Source: Acinetobacter bouvetii (GTDB lineage Bacteria; Pseudomonadota; Gammaproteobacteria; Pseudomonadales; Moraxellaceae). Taken from it: 64,000 nucleotides of DNA. Under the pieces are notes generated by a model. That model saw only the letters and a list, made by a program, of their open reading frames with translations, was not told the DNA's origin and did no database searches. The stretch's first letter is position 1. Every line of letters begins with the position of its first letter. Made by a program: the position numbers and the translations under genes. The stretch covers positions 269,206 through 333,205 of the forward strand of contig NZ_CADDTS010000048.1 of assembly GCF_902753875.1 (NCBI RefSeq), in the 5' to 3' direction. This document shows, piece after piece, positions 46,630 through 55,528 of this stretch.

Positions 46630-47874
46630 TTAATCTTTTTTACGACGTGAACCGTAGCCACGTTTCTTCAGCTCAAGCTTGGCAATCATGCCTTTGTGTA
46701 CTTCATCCGGACCATCGGCCAAACGCAGCGAACGTGCCTGAGCAAAGAAACCGGTGAGCGGTGTATCTCGTGATACGCCTGCGCCGCCGTGAATTTGCAT
46801 GGCCATATCCACCACTTTTTCCAGCACACTTGGCGCCACGACTTTAATTGCTGAAATTTCAGTCAGTGCTGCCATATTACCTAAAGTATCCATTTTATAA
46901 GCAGCATAAAGTGTAAGTAAACGTGCTTGATCTATCGCAACGCGCGCTTCAGCAACACGTTCCAGATTACCACCGAGTTTTAGAATTTCTTTACCAAATG
47001 CCGTCCGGCTCATACCGCGATCAATCATCAATTCCAATGATTTTTCAGCCGCGCCAATACAGCGCATGCAATGGTGAATACGGCCTGGCCCTAAACGACC
47101 CTGAGCAATTTCAAAGCCTTGACCTGCACCACCAATAAAATTCGCGACCGGCACACGAACATTGTTAAAGCTAATTTCGCCGTGACCATGAGGTGCATCA
47201 TAATCACCAAACACCGGTAACATCCGTTCAATTTTTACCCCTGCCGTTTCGACAGGTACCAGCACCATGGAATGTTGATGATGACGGTCTTTGCTTTCAT
47301 CTGGCGTATGCGCCATAAAGATGATGATTTTTGCATTTGGATCGCCCAGACCTGACGACCACCATTTGCGACCGTTTAACACAATTTCATTACCATCGAT
47401 GACCGCAGTTGCCTGCATATTGGTTGCATCAGAAGATGCCACCGCAGGTTCAGTCATACAGAAAACCGAACGAATTTTGCCTTCCAGTAAGGGCGTTAAC
47501 CATTGCTGTTTTTGTTGTTCTGAACCGTAGCGCCACAATACTTCCATGTTGCCACTGTCTGGTGCATTACAGTTAAATACTGTCGGTGCGATCAAACTAC
47601 GGCCTGAAAGTTCGGCAATGTGTGCATATTCCTGAACCGATAAGCCTTGTCCCAATTCTGGACATGGCAAGAACATATTCCATAAACCGGCGGCTTTAGC
47701 CTTATTTTTTAAGACTTCAAGTTCTGCTGGCCATTGCCACTTGGTCCAGTCACCGCCTTGGTTGAGCTCATGTACTTCATGCCAGAATGCTTCTTCTACC
47801 GGTTCAATTTCTTCTTTAATGAACTGTTTGGTTCTTTCGATATAGTCCTGCGCACGCGCTGATAATTCAAACAT
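46630..47874 (-). CDS. Acyl-CoA dehydrogenase, ACAD11/LvaC type
   Basis: This 414-residue protein opens with ARAQDYIERTKQFIKEEIEPVEEAFW and has the FAD region FCMTEPAVASSDATNMQ. NGRKWWSSGLGDP follows, then the closing IHGGAGVSRDTPL and LRLADGPDEVHKGMIAKLEL. The GPDEVH ending and KWWSSG are typical of the ACAD11-like group that works with the kinase encoded next to it. The pair should move an oxygen from position 4 to 3 of the acyl chain through a phosphorylated intermediate. AAGGA before the ATG at 47874 sets the start. Confidence 0.87.
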   Translation of the reverse strand: MFELSARAQDYIERTKQFIKEEIEPVEEAFWHEVHELNQGGDWTKWQWPAELEVLKNKAKAAGLWNMFLPCPELGQGLSVQEYAHIAELSGRSLIAPTVFNCNAPDSGNMEVLWRYGSEQQKQQWLTPLLEGKIRSVFCMTEPAVASSDATNMQATAVIDGNEIVLNGRKWWSSGLGDPNAKIIIFMAHTPDESKDRHHQHSMVLVPVETAGVKIERMLPVFGDYDAPHGHGEISFNNVRVPVANFIGGAGQGFEIAQGRLGPGRIHHCMRCIGAAEKSLELMIDRGMSRTAFGKEILKLGGNLERVAEARVAIDQARLLTLYAAYKMDTLGNMAALTEISAIKVVAPSVLEKVVDMAMQIHGGAGVSRDTPLTGFFAQARSLRLADGPDEVHKGMIAKLELKKRGYGSRRKKD

Positions 47875-47967
47875 GACAAATTCCTTCAAATATTATGTTT
47901 TATACGCTTTACAACACCATAACCTGAAAACTATTATGAACAAAATGATTTAATTCAATAGCAATCT

Positions 47968-48885
47968 ATGCATAGTATTCATACTAAAAACATGAGCGAT
48001 ATGGGGATTTTTCACCGTATTGATATTAATTTATATCCACTTTTTATCGCCATTTACGAGCAAAAAAGTATTTCCAAAGCTGCACAAATCTTATGTATCA
48101 GTCAGTCTGCGGCCAGTCATGCTTTACAACGCTTAAGACAACATTTACAGGATGATTTATTTGCCCGAGCAGGCAGCAAAATGTTGCCTACGCCTTTTGC
48201 CGAACAGATTTATCCTGTAATTAAAAATGCACTTTTTGCGATTCAAAGTATTTCCATGCAAAAGCAGAGTTTTGAACCCAGCATGGTCCAGACCTTAAAA
48301 ATTGCGGTACATGATGAAATTGAACCGATGATTTTTCCGAAACTGGTGCAGCATTTTCAGGCTTTAGATTTAGAGATTCAGTTTTTCAGTAGTAAATTAG
48401 ACCGTAAAACCATTGTTACCGACCTGGCGACCCAGCAAATTGATTTTGTGATTGATTTGGAACAAAACTTCGGGGAAAAAGTTCAATTTGAAAAACTGGT
48501 CCAAGATCAGTTTGTGATCTGCACCCAGCAGCAGAACATGAATGAAAAAATTTATCTGGCTTCCCCGCATATTGGGGTTTCCTCCCGACGTACCGGCGTT
48601 TTACTGGAAGATATTTATTTAAACCGTAAACAACTTTCCCGTCAGGTTTTTTTACGTTGCCAGCATTATTCAACGGCGTTGCAAATTTTGCTGCAAAATC
48701 CTGAATCGGTTTTGACCATTCCTCAAAATCTACTGGCGCATTTACAAGTCCCTGATGCCTTAAATATTTTTGAAGTGCCTGTGTACTTGCCGAATATAAA
48801 TTTGGGGATGTATTGGCATAAAGATTTGCAAGAAAATTCGCGTCATCAATTTTTGCGAAGCGAAATTTTTAAAATTTTCGCTTAG
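47968..48885 (+). CDS. LysR family regulator divergent from the ACAD11-type operon
   Basis: This protein of about 305 residues has a LysR helix-turn-helix (SISKAAQILCISQSAASHALQRLRQHLQDDLFARAG) of the NodD/PhnS-like subgroup and a standard effector domain. It lies 93 bases from the acyl-CoA dehydrogenase gene, divergently, and probably controls that operon. ATGs at 47968, 47992 and 48001 are all in frame with no clear ribosome site, so the first 11 residues are uncertain. The stop codon lies inside the first copy of a 14-bp repeat. Confidence 0.86.
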   Translation: MHSIHTKNMSDMGIFHRIDINLYPLFIAIYEQKSISKAAQILCISQSAASHALQRLRQHLQDDLFARAGSKMLPTPFAEQIYPVIKNALFAIQSISMQKQSFEPSMVQTLKIAVHDEIEPMIFPKLVQHFQALDLEIQFFSSKLDRKTIVTDLATQQIDFVIDLEQNFGEKVQFEKLVQDQFVICTQQQNMNEKIYLASPHIGVSSRRTGVLLEDIYLNRKQLSRQVFLRCQHYSTALQILLQNPESVLTIPQNLLAHLQVPDALNIFEVPVYLPNINLGMYWHKDLQENSRHQFLRSEIFKIFA

Positions 48886-49047
48886 GCTATTTAAGAGATT
48901 GTTTTGGTATTAAATGAATTTGCTTAGGCTATTTACCCTTATAATCAACAACTGCTATTTTAAAAAATTGTGTTTTTTTATGACTCATTTTTTATATGCG
49001 GAAAGATAGAATTAACTTTATAAATAAAATAATGCTTAGGCTATTTA
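48880..49047. repeat. Three direct copies of a 14-bp sequence
   Basis: GCTTAGGCTATTTA occurs exactly at 48880-48893, 48922-48935 and 49034-49047. The first covers the LysR stop codon. The remaining intergenic sequence up to 49274 is AT-rich without a gene or a clear terminator. Confidence 0.75.
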
Positions 49048-49274
49048 TAGCGGATTTTCATATTTCTTAAAGCTCTGGATTATTTTTTATTCAAATATAA
49101 CCGTTCGCTGAATAAGTAGACGAAATGCTGAACTGGCAAGGGTTTTAGTGCTATTTGGATATTTATTCACCCCTCGATTTTTAGCATTTCCATTAATATA
49201 GCAGCTTATTTTTTATCTTTTTAGTGCTGAATCTGGTCTGAAACTTTTACGCCATTTTCACCTTCTATTCTTCT

Positions 49275-49829
49275 ATGCTGGCAAATCTCTCCCCCATCTG
49301 GCTCATTGTATTGGGCATGCTTGTTTGTATCGTTTTATTTTTTATTTTTCGAAAAATTCATCTGTTTTTTTCGGACGTTTTCAAGCCCTTTAAAAAGGGA
49401 AAAACCTACTGGTGTAAAGTTATTGCTGTAAGTGATGGCGACACCCTCACCTGCTACCGCTATAACCTGCGACGCTCTAAAACCAAACTCCGGTTTGCCT
49501 ATGTCGATGCGCCCGAGTCTAGTCAGACCTATGGCAAGGAATCACATCGTCTGGTGAAGAAAATGGTGTATTACAAACTGGTGAGGGTAAAAATTACCGA
49601 TGTCGATCGTTATGGTCGCTGTGTCGGTGTGATTTATCGTTTCCGACGTAATATCAATCAGGAGCTGGTGAAACGCGGTGCAGCTTGGGTCTATGAAGAA
49701 TATATTAAGAATCCGACTCAAAAACAAAAATGGCTAGCCCTGCAAAATCAGGCCAAAAAGCAGAAAAAAGGCTTATGGAAAAATTCGCGTCCTGTACGTC
49801 CGAGTGTCTATCGCAAGCAAAACACTTAG
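49275..49829 (+). CDS. Membrane-anchored thermonuclease (SNase-like) protein
   Basis: The 184-residue protein has one N-terminal membrane segment (IWLIVLGMLVCIVLFFIF) and a staphylococcal-nuclease domain. The domain shows VIAVSDGDTLTCYRY, LRFAYVDAPESSQ, YGKESHRLVKKMV, VDRYGRCVGVIY and ELVKRGAAWVYEEY, which supply the calcium and catalytic residues. It probably faces the periplasm or outside and cuts nucleic acids. Nothing in its neighbourhood suggests a more specific role. Confidence 0.85.
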   Translation: MLANLSPIWLIVLGMLVCIVLFFIFRKIHLFFSDVFKPFKKGKTYWCKVIAVSDGDTLTCYRYNLRRSKTKLRFAYVDAPESSQTYGKESHRLVKKMVYYKLVRVKITDVDRYGRCVGVIYRFRRNINQELVKRGAAWVYEEYIKNPTQKQKWLALQNQAKKQKKGLWKNSRPVRPSVYRKQNT

Positions 49830-49866
49830 CCCATTTTAAGCGTCGCTTTTATAAAAAAATGAAAAA

Positions 49867-49891
49867 TGTGGTCTGCTGCAAACAGACCACA
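49867..49891 (-). terminator. Terminator of the cio operon
   Basis: TGTGGTCTG (49867-49875) and CAGACCACA (49883-49891) form a perfect nine-bp stem. On the minus strand TTTTTCATTTTTTT follows. Confidence 0.82.
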
Positions 49892-49904
49892 ATCAACATA
49901 AAAA

Positions 49905-50018
49905 TTAGAGGGTATAAGCCAACTGAACCAGCAGTCGAAATACACCCACAATCAGCGCCAAAACGATAAATCCAGCTAGCCATAAAACAATAAACCACTG
50001 CGTTTGTGAAAGTTTCAT
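49905..50018 (-). CDS. DUF2474 family small membrane protein of the cio oxidase
   Basis: A 37-residue peptide with a single membrane span (WFIVLWLAGFIVLALIVGVF) and a short positive tail lies directly after cioB. Its ribosome site AAGGAG overlaps the cioB stop codon, and the second of two adjacent ATGs (50018) gives the better five-base spacing. DUF2474 peptides are regularly the third gene of cyanide-insensitive bd-type oxidase operons and resemble CydX in place and form. It probably stabilises the oxidase. Confidence 0.8.
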   Translation of the reverse strand: MKLSQTQWFIVLWLAGFIVLALIVGVFRLLVQLAYTL

Positions 50019-50027
50019 CATCACTCC

Positions 50028-51032
50028 TTAATGGTAGCCTTGATCGCCAATTCTGACTTTGTCACGGAACACCCAATAGGACAAACCGGTGTAGATGATA
50101 ATAATCGGAATGAGCAGCAAAGCACCGATTAAGGCAAACAACTGGCTACTTTGCGGTGCGGCTGCCTCCCAAATGGTGACTGAACGCGGAATGATATAAG
50201 GCCATAGGCTGATCAGAAAACCGGTATAAGCCAAAAAGACCAAAGCCAAGGTATAGATAAAAGGACTCAATTCTTTGCGCTGCTTACAGGCACGTAGAGC
50301 CAGATAGGTAAAGACCACCACCAGAATGGGCACAGGGCTGAAATAAGTCAGTTGCGGTTGACTAAACCAGCGTTCCGCAATGGCAGGATGGGCCAAAGGG
50401 GTATAAATACTCACAGCTCCGAAAATAATCAATAAAGCAATAATTAACTTCGGCATCAACTGAAACATTCGATTTTGCAAGTCTGCATCAGTTTTAAAGA
50501 TTAGCCATCCACACCCCAAAGTGGCATACAGCACCACGACTCCAATCCCGGTAAAAACGGAAAATGGCGTTAGCCAGTCCAAACCACCACCCGTGTATAT
50601 TCCATTGGTAGTTTTAATCCCTTGAATATAAGCGCCTAAAATAATGCCTTGGAAAAATCCGGTTAAAATAGATCCGCCAATAAAGGCCATGTCCCAAAGA
50701 TGTCGGTTACGTCTGGATTTAAAACGAAATTCGAAAGCCACTCCGCGGAAAATAAGGGCAACCACCATCAGAATGATGGGTAGATATAGCGCAGAAAGTA
50801 CCGTTGAATACACGAGGGGAAATGCAGCAAACAAGCCTGCCCCGCCCAAGACCATCCAGGTTTCATTACCATCCCATACCGGGGCCACCGTATTCATCAT
50901 CACATCACGTTCTTGTTGCATTTTAAAGAAAGGAAACAAGATGCCGATGCCTAAGTCAAAACCATCCAGTACCACATAAATCAGTACACCGACAGCAATA
51001 ATTACAATCCAGATAAAAGATAAATCAATCAT
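50028..51032 (-). CDS. cioB: Cytochrome bd-type (CIO) quinol oxidase subunit II
   Basis: This 334-residue inner-membrane protein has eight or nine spans. The CydB opening IDLSFIWIVIIAVGVLIYVVLDGFDLGIGILFPF is clear, followed by APVWDGNETWMVLGGAGLFAAFP. It pairs with subunit I, whose gene it overlaps by four bases (ATGA). The terminal oxidase reduces oxygen with quinol electrons. The downstream DUF2474 peptide points to the CIO branch. Confidence 0.92.
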   Translation of the reverse strand: MIDLSFIWIVIIAVGVLIYVVLDGFDLGIGILFPFFKMQQERDVMMNTVAPVWDGNETWMVLGGAGLFAAFPLVYSTVLSALYLPIILMVVALIFRGVAFEFRFKSRRNRHLWDMAFIGGSILTGFFQGIILGAYIQGIKTTNGIYTGGGLDWLTPFSVFTGIGVVVLYATLGCGWLIFKTDADLQNRMFQLMPKLIIALLIIFGAVSIYTPLAHPAIAERWFSQPQLTYFSPVPILVVVFTYLALRACKQRKELSPFIYTLALVFLAYTGFLISLWPYIIPRSVTIWEAAAPQSSQLFALIGALLLIPIIIIYTGLSYWVFRDKVRIGDQGYH

Positions 51033-52468
51033 TTGTCATTCTCCTGATGATTGTCGAGAGGCTGACCATCCAGCTCTTCATCGGTACTGCCCAATGGACG
51101 ATGCGAAGCTTGAATGACTTTTTCTTCACTATGCGGTACTACATGAACAAATTCAGGACCTTTATGCATGATTCGAAGCATGTAATAGATACCCACACCG
51201 AAAACCACGCAATACACCACTACGAATATCACCAGTGTCAATCCGACCTGTTCTGCTGAAACTGGCGACAAGGCATCTTTGGTTCGCATCACGCCATATA
51301 CCACCCAAGGCTGACGTCCTACTTCGGTGGTAAACCAGCCAGCCAGTAAGGCAATAAAGCCTGAAGGTCCCATCATCAAGGCAAAACGCTGTAACCATTT
51401 ATTTTCATACAGCCTGTCGTTTTTCCTGAGAACCAATGCCATGAGCGCAAGCAGAATCATCAGCATGCCCAAGCCTGCCATAATGCGGAAACTCCAGAAA
51501 ATCACCAGTGAATTCGGCCGGTCTTCAGGTGCAAATTCTTTAAGACCCAAGACTTTACCATCCATACTATGGGTCATAATCAAACTGCCCAGATTTGGAA
51601 TGGCAATTGCGTATTTGGTTTCTTCAGCCTGCATATCCGGTATACCAAATAAATAAATCGGCATGCCGTGATCATGGTTAGTTTCCCAATGGCCTTCTAT
51701 CGCAGCAATTTTTGCCGGTTGATGCTTCAGGGTATTGAGTCCATGCTGGTCACCAATGAATAGCTGCAAGGGTGCAAGTACCAATAACATCCACAAGGCC
51801 ATGGAAAATGAGGTTTTTACCAAAGCATCACGGCGGCCTTTGAGTAAATGCCAGGCCGCTGTTGCGGAAACCAACAAGGCAGACACCAGAAAGGCTGCGG
51901 CTGCCATATGGGCCAAGCGGTAAGGAAATGAGGGATTGAAAACTATGGCAAGCCAGTCTTGCGGCACAATGATGCCATTTTCAATGCTGAAACCTTGTGG
52001 GGTCTGCATCCAGCTATTGGATGACAGAATCCAGAACATGGAAATACAGGTTCCGATAGCGACCATCAAGGTGGCAAAGAAATGCGCTCGCGGTCCCACC
52101 CGCCCCCAGCCGAACAGCATGATGCCCAGAAAACCGGCTTCCAGAAAGAAGGCGCTGAGCACCTCATAGGCTAAAAGTGGTCCTGTGACACTGCCTGCAA
52201 TCCGGGAAAACTCACTCCAATTGGTGCCGAACTGATAGCTCATCACGACACCGGACACCACGCCCATACCAAAGGCAATGGCAAAGATTTTGACCCAGAA
52301 TTTAAACAGGTCCTGATACACCGGATTTTGGGTTCTAAGCCAACGCCACTCTAAAACAGCCAGAAAACTAGCGAGACCAATTGAAATTGCAGGGAAAATA
52401 ATATGAAACGAAACTGTGAAAGCAAATTGAATTCGGGCCAGTTCAAGTGCAGTTAATCCAAGATTCAT
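51029..52468 (-). CDS. cioA: Cytochrome bd-type (CIO) quinol oxidase subunit I
   Basis: This 479-residue subunit carries the haems. It opens with LTALELARIQFAFTVSFHIIFPAISIGLASFLA (haem histidine in FHIIFP) and has GDQHGLNTLKHQPAKIAAIEGHWET, which includes the quinol-site region. The quinol loop after it is short, as in cyanide-insensitive oxidases, not long as in E. coli CydA. The ATG at 52468 is preferred; it follows AAAGGTGAT. An open extension to 52486 adds six residues. No FNR/ANR-type box is clear upstream, only a weak inverted repeat AATCAA-N6-TTGATT at 52567-52584. Confidence 0.92.
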   Translation of the reverse strand: MNLGLTALELARIQFAFTVSFHIIFPAISIGLASFLAVLEWRWLRTQNPVYQDLFKFWVKIFAIAFGMGVVSGVVMSYQFGTNWSEFSRIAGSVTGPLLAYEVLSAFFLEAGFLGIMLFGWGRVGPRAHFFATLMVAIGTCISMFWILSSNSWMQTPQGFSIENGIIVPQDWLAIVFNPSFPYRLAHMAAAAFLVSALLVSATAAWHLLKGRRDALVKTSFSMALWMLLVLAPLQLFIGDQHGLNTLKHQPAKIAAIEGHWETNHDHGMPIYLFGIPDMQAEETKYAIAIPNLGSLIMTHSMDGKVLGLKEFAPEDRPNSLVIFWSFRIMAGLGMLMILLALMALVLRKNDRLYENKWLQRFALMMGPSGFIALLAGWFTTEVGRQPWVVYGVMRTKDALSPVSAEQVGLTLVIFVVVYCVVFGVGIYYMLRIMHKGPEFVHVVPHSEEKVIQASHRPLGSTDEELDGQPLDNHQENDK

Positions 52469-52735
52469 AACATCACCTTTTTTCATTCGTTAATGTGGTG
52501 ATTGAGCATCGAAAGACTGAATGCTCTTTTGTTGTTTTGATCTGTTTCAGAATACGCCTAAATATTAATCAAAGTATGTTGATTTATTATTTCTTCACCG
52601 TCTTAACATGCTTGAAATGCAAATGATCGATGGATGACTTTGACATTGATGTGTCGAGGCTAGTCCTAAGAATAAATCGAACTGACTGCCTGAGACTTGA
52701 ACAATCCACCCAAGAGGCGTAAAGTTGCCTTAATT

Positions 52736-52754
52736 TAGTTACCCTAGCTAACTA
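52736..52754. promoter_or_regulatory. Candidate MarR operator
   Basis: TAGTTA (52736-52741) and TAACTA (52749-52754) are perfect complements seven bases apart, ending two bases before the MarR ATG. This position suits self-repression. The arms are short, so chance cannot be excluded. Confidence 0.4.
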
Positions 52755-52756
52755 TT

Positions 52757-53194
52757 ATGCCAGATCCCCTTAAAATTCGTGCTTCATTACTACGCTGTGC
52801 GCGTTTGATGAGTGATGAAATTAATACTCTTTTACTGCCGCATCAGCTGAACTATTCCTTGTGGCAGGTGCTGTACGTCATTCAGCTCAAACAAGGCTGT
52901 ACCTCTATAGACATTGCGGAATATCTGAATGTTTCCAAGCCTTCCATTGCAAAGCGCATTCATGTGCTGATGCAACTGGAGGTTCTGGATCAGGTAGATA
53001 CTGAAGATAAACGGCAAAAAAAACTGATCCTGAGTGCTAAAGGCCAGCAGCTGTTTCAAACCTGTTCAGAAAAACTGGATATGTTTGAACAACAGTTGAT
53101 ATCGCCCTTAGATCAAGCAACTCAACATAGCACGCTGAACACCCTGCATAAACTTATGGACCATCTGCAAGAAATGAAAGGTAGCCAGTCATGA
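52757..53194 (+). CDS. MarR family transcriptional regulator
   Basis: This 145-residue winged-helix regulator has a recognition part CTSIDIAEYLNVSKPSIAKRIHVLMQL and a wing DTEDKRQKKLILSAKGQQL. Its gene overlaps the MFS transporter gene by four bases, so the regulator and its efflux or uptake partner are co-translated, the usual layout for a MarR-controlled exporter. No ribosome site is visible before the ATG because a short palindrome lies there. Confidence 0.88.
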   Translation: MPDPLKIRASLLRCARLMSDEINTLLLPHQLNYSLWQVLYVIQLKQGCTSIDIAEYLNVSKPSIAKRIHVLMQLEVLDQVDTEDKRQKKLILSAKGQQLFQTCSEKLDMFEQQLISPLDQATQHSTLNTLHKLMDHLQEMKGSQS

Positions 53195-54396
53195 GTAAAG
53201 ATACCCCCTTATGGACAAGAAATTTTATTCTTGTCAGTTCAATTAACTTTCAGTTGGTTCTGACCTTTTATCTGCTAGTGGTCGTGATTGTCGGCTATGC
53301 GGTGGCTGAACTCGGTGCAAGCACTGCACAAGCAGGTCTGGTTTCCGGTCTGTTTATTGTCGGCACCCTAATCGGCCGCCTCTTAGTAGGAAAATTTCTG
53401 GAGCGCTTTGGCCGTAAAACCACCATGATTGTTGGCTTGATCGGATTTCTGATTTTCTCCGGATTCTATTTTATTCACCTGAATGTCAGTGCCTTGCTGC
53501 TCGTGCGCTTTCTGCATGGTTTTATGATGGGTATGGCCTCGACCGTACTGGGAACCATTATTGCCCAGATTCTACCACCAACCCGTCGTGGCGAAGGGAT
53601 TGGTTATTACAGCATGAGTAGTACTTTGGGGACAGCGATTGGGCCATTTCTGGGCATCTGGATGATGCTGCATGTGGGTTATCAGGCAATTTTTATCGTT
53701 TCCAGCATGATTGCACTGAGCTGTCTAATGGTTGCCTTACTGATTCGGGTACCTAATTTGCCGCAGCAAAGCAAAACTCTGGAAACTGAAGTCAGCGTCA
53801 AAAAGCCAAATTTTATTTCTCAATTTATTGAAATGAAAGCATTACCGATTTCCTTGATTATGCTCTTGGCCTCCATTTGTTATTCAGGTGTTTTATCCTT
53901 TATCAACTTCTACGCCAAAGAAATTGATCTGGTTGAAACAGCCTCGTTCTTCTTCTTGATGTATGCCATCGCCATTTTATTTTCACGTCCATTTACCGGC
54001 CCACTGATGGATCGTAAAGGTGAAAATATCATTATGTATCCTGCATTTATGATTATGGCTTTTGCCCTGTATCTGCTCAGTCAGGCGCATAGTTCATTCA
54101 CGTTGTTACTGTGTGCTGGTTTGCTGGGTTTGGGTTATGGCAATATTCAATCCGTTTGCCAAACCGTTGCCGTAAAAAGTACCACACTCGACCGTATGGG
54201 CTTTGCTACCTCGACTTTCTTTATCTTCTTGGATGCAGGTCTTGGTTTTGGTCCCTACTTTCTGGGCATGGCGCTGGATTATGTCGATTATGCACAGCTG
54301 TATATGTATAGCGCGATTGCAGCCTTGCTATGTATTGGCGTCTACTATGTGTTACATGGTCATAAAGTCAAAACACCGGCTGCCAAAACAGCTTGA
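53191..54396 (+). CDS. MFS transporter, drug-efflux type
   Basis: This 401-residue inner-membrane protein has 12 spans and the MFS loop motif LIGRLLVGKFLERFGRKTT between spans 2 and 3. MMGMASTVLGTIIAQILPPTRRGEGIGYYSMSSTLGTAIGPFLG resembles the YfcJ/YhhS-like and multidrug groups. It is coupled to the MarR gene by an ATGA overlap, which suggests that MarR-sensed compounds are its substrates. Confidence 0.87.
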   Translation: MSKDTPLWTRNFILVSSINFQLVLTFYLLVVVIVGYAVAELGASTAQAGLVSGLFIVGTLIGRLLVGKFLERFGRKTTMIVGLIGFLIFSGFYFIHLNVSALLLVRFLHGFMMGMASTVLGTIIAQILPPTRRGEGIGYYSMSSTLGTAIGPFLGIWMMLHVGYQAIFIVSSMIALSCLMVALLIRVPNLPQQSKTLETEVSVKKPNFISQFIEMKALPISLIMLLASICYSGVLSFINFYAKEIDLVETASFFFLMYAIAILFSRPFTGPLMDRKGENIIMYPAFMIMAFALYLLSQAHSSFTLLLCAGLLGLGYGNIQSVCQTVAVKSTTLDRMGFATSTFFIFLDAGLGFGPYFLGMALDYVDYAQLYMYSAIAALLCIGVYYVLHGHKVKTPAAKTA

Positions 54397-54431
54397 TATG
54401 ATTGACTTTAGTACTAATATTTGCAGAAAAA

Positions 54432-55412
54432 TTAAAACCGTCGGCTAAAACGTCGGCGGTAATCCAAAGGTGTCAACCCGGTTTTTTTGCGAAATAAACG
54501 CCTAAATGAACTCGGGTCCTGATAACCCACCTGCTGCATCACCAGATCAATCGGCAGTTCGGTTTCTTCCAGTTTCTTTTGCGCAGCCTCAATCCGGATT
54601 GCTTGCAAATAATGATTGGGCGGTATATCGAGCACGGCTTTAAAACGTCGGATCAAGGTTCGTACCGTGACATTAAACTGCTGTGCCAGATCGTCTAAAG
54701 TAAACTGCTCTGCATAATGTTGCTCTAACCAGTTTTGAATCTCTTTGATTAAAGCATCCTGATGTGGCTTGCTGATTCGCATCAGTGAATAGCTCAACTG
54801 ATTATCCCGCCGATAATCTAAAACAAAGGACTTAGCCGTATGAATAGCCGTTTCAAAACCATAGAAGCGATCAATTAAATGTAACCCCAAATCAAACCAG
54901 GCCAAGCCACCGCCGGCACAATAGATGTGTCCATCCTGCGTAATCAGTTGATCAGCTTTAAGCTGCACCTTGGGATAGCGCTGCTGAAAAATGTCCTTGA
55001 AGCCCCAATGGGTTGTGGCCTGTTTATCATCGAGTAAGCCAGCTTCTGCCAGAAAAAAATTCCCGGTGCAGTTCCCTGCAATCAGCCAGTTTTGGTGATA
55101 TGCTTGTAGTAAAAATTCAATCAGTTCAGCATTTTGCGCCAATACAGTGTCTATGGGTGCGGCAATGGTTGGAATCACAATTAAATCCGCGGCTTTAATC
55201 TCTTTAAAAACCAAATGGGCCTCAATCTTCAAGCCATTAATACACTGTATGCTGTGTCCATTGGCCGTGGCAATATTGACGTTAAACAGGCGCTGCACCT
55301 GCTGCTTTTGAATGCGATTCCAACTCACTCCGGCCATGCTAAACAGATCAAGCACGCCAGTAATGGCAGAAGCCAAAGCCCCATCAAAACCCAGAATGAT
55401 GACTTGAATCAT
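54432..55412 (-). CDS. GlxA-type AraC family regulator with DJ-1/PfpI domain
   Basis: This 326-residue protein has an N-terminal DJ-1/PfpI-like domain (residues 1-190, with LIVIPTIAAPID and a nucleophile-elbow-like IAGNCTGNFFLAEAG) and a C-terminal AraC DNA-binding domain (FTLDDLAQQFNVTVRTLIRRFKAVLDIPP, then PIDLVMQQVGYQDPSSFRRLFRKKTGLTPLDYRRRF). It is divergent from the large acyl-CoA dehydrogenase gene and may regulate it. The ligand is unknown. Confidence 0.87.
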   Translation of the reverse strand: MIQVIILGFDGALASAITGVLDLFSMAGVSWNRIQKQQVQRLFNVNIATANGHSIQCINGLKIEAHLVFKEIKAADLIVIPTIAAPIDTVLAQNAELIEFLLQAYHQNWLIAGNCTGNFFLAEAGLLDDKQATTHWGFKDIFQQRYPKVQLKADQLITQDGHIYCAGGGLAWFDLGLHLIDRFYGFETAIHTAKSFVLDYRRDNQLSYSLMRISKPHQDALIKEIQNWLEQHYAEQFTLDDLAQQFNVTVRTLIRRFKAVLDIPPNHYLQAIRIEAAQKKLEETELPIDLVMQQVGYQDPSSFRRLFRKKTGLTPLDYRRRFSRRF

Positions 55413-55528
55413 TGCCCATCCACTTTATGTCATTTTTAACACCTTAAGTGTCATTATTGACAATCACGATGATTTTGCAACTACTGTTAGTCTATTTCAA
55501 AATTTGCTGAACTTAGGCGTGCTTGTTT

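Noticed and set aside
52567..52584. ANR/FNR box upstream of cioA
   Set aside because: The inverted repeat reads AATCAA-N6-TTGATT. The FNR-type order is TTGAT-N4-ATCAA, so arms and spacing do not fit.
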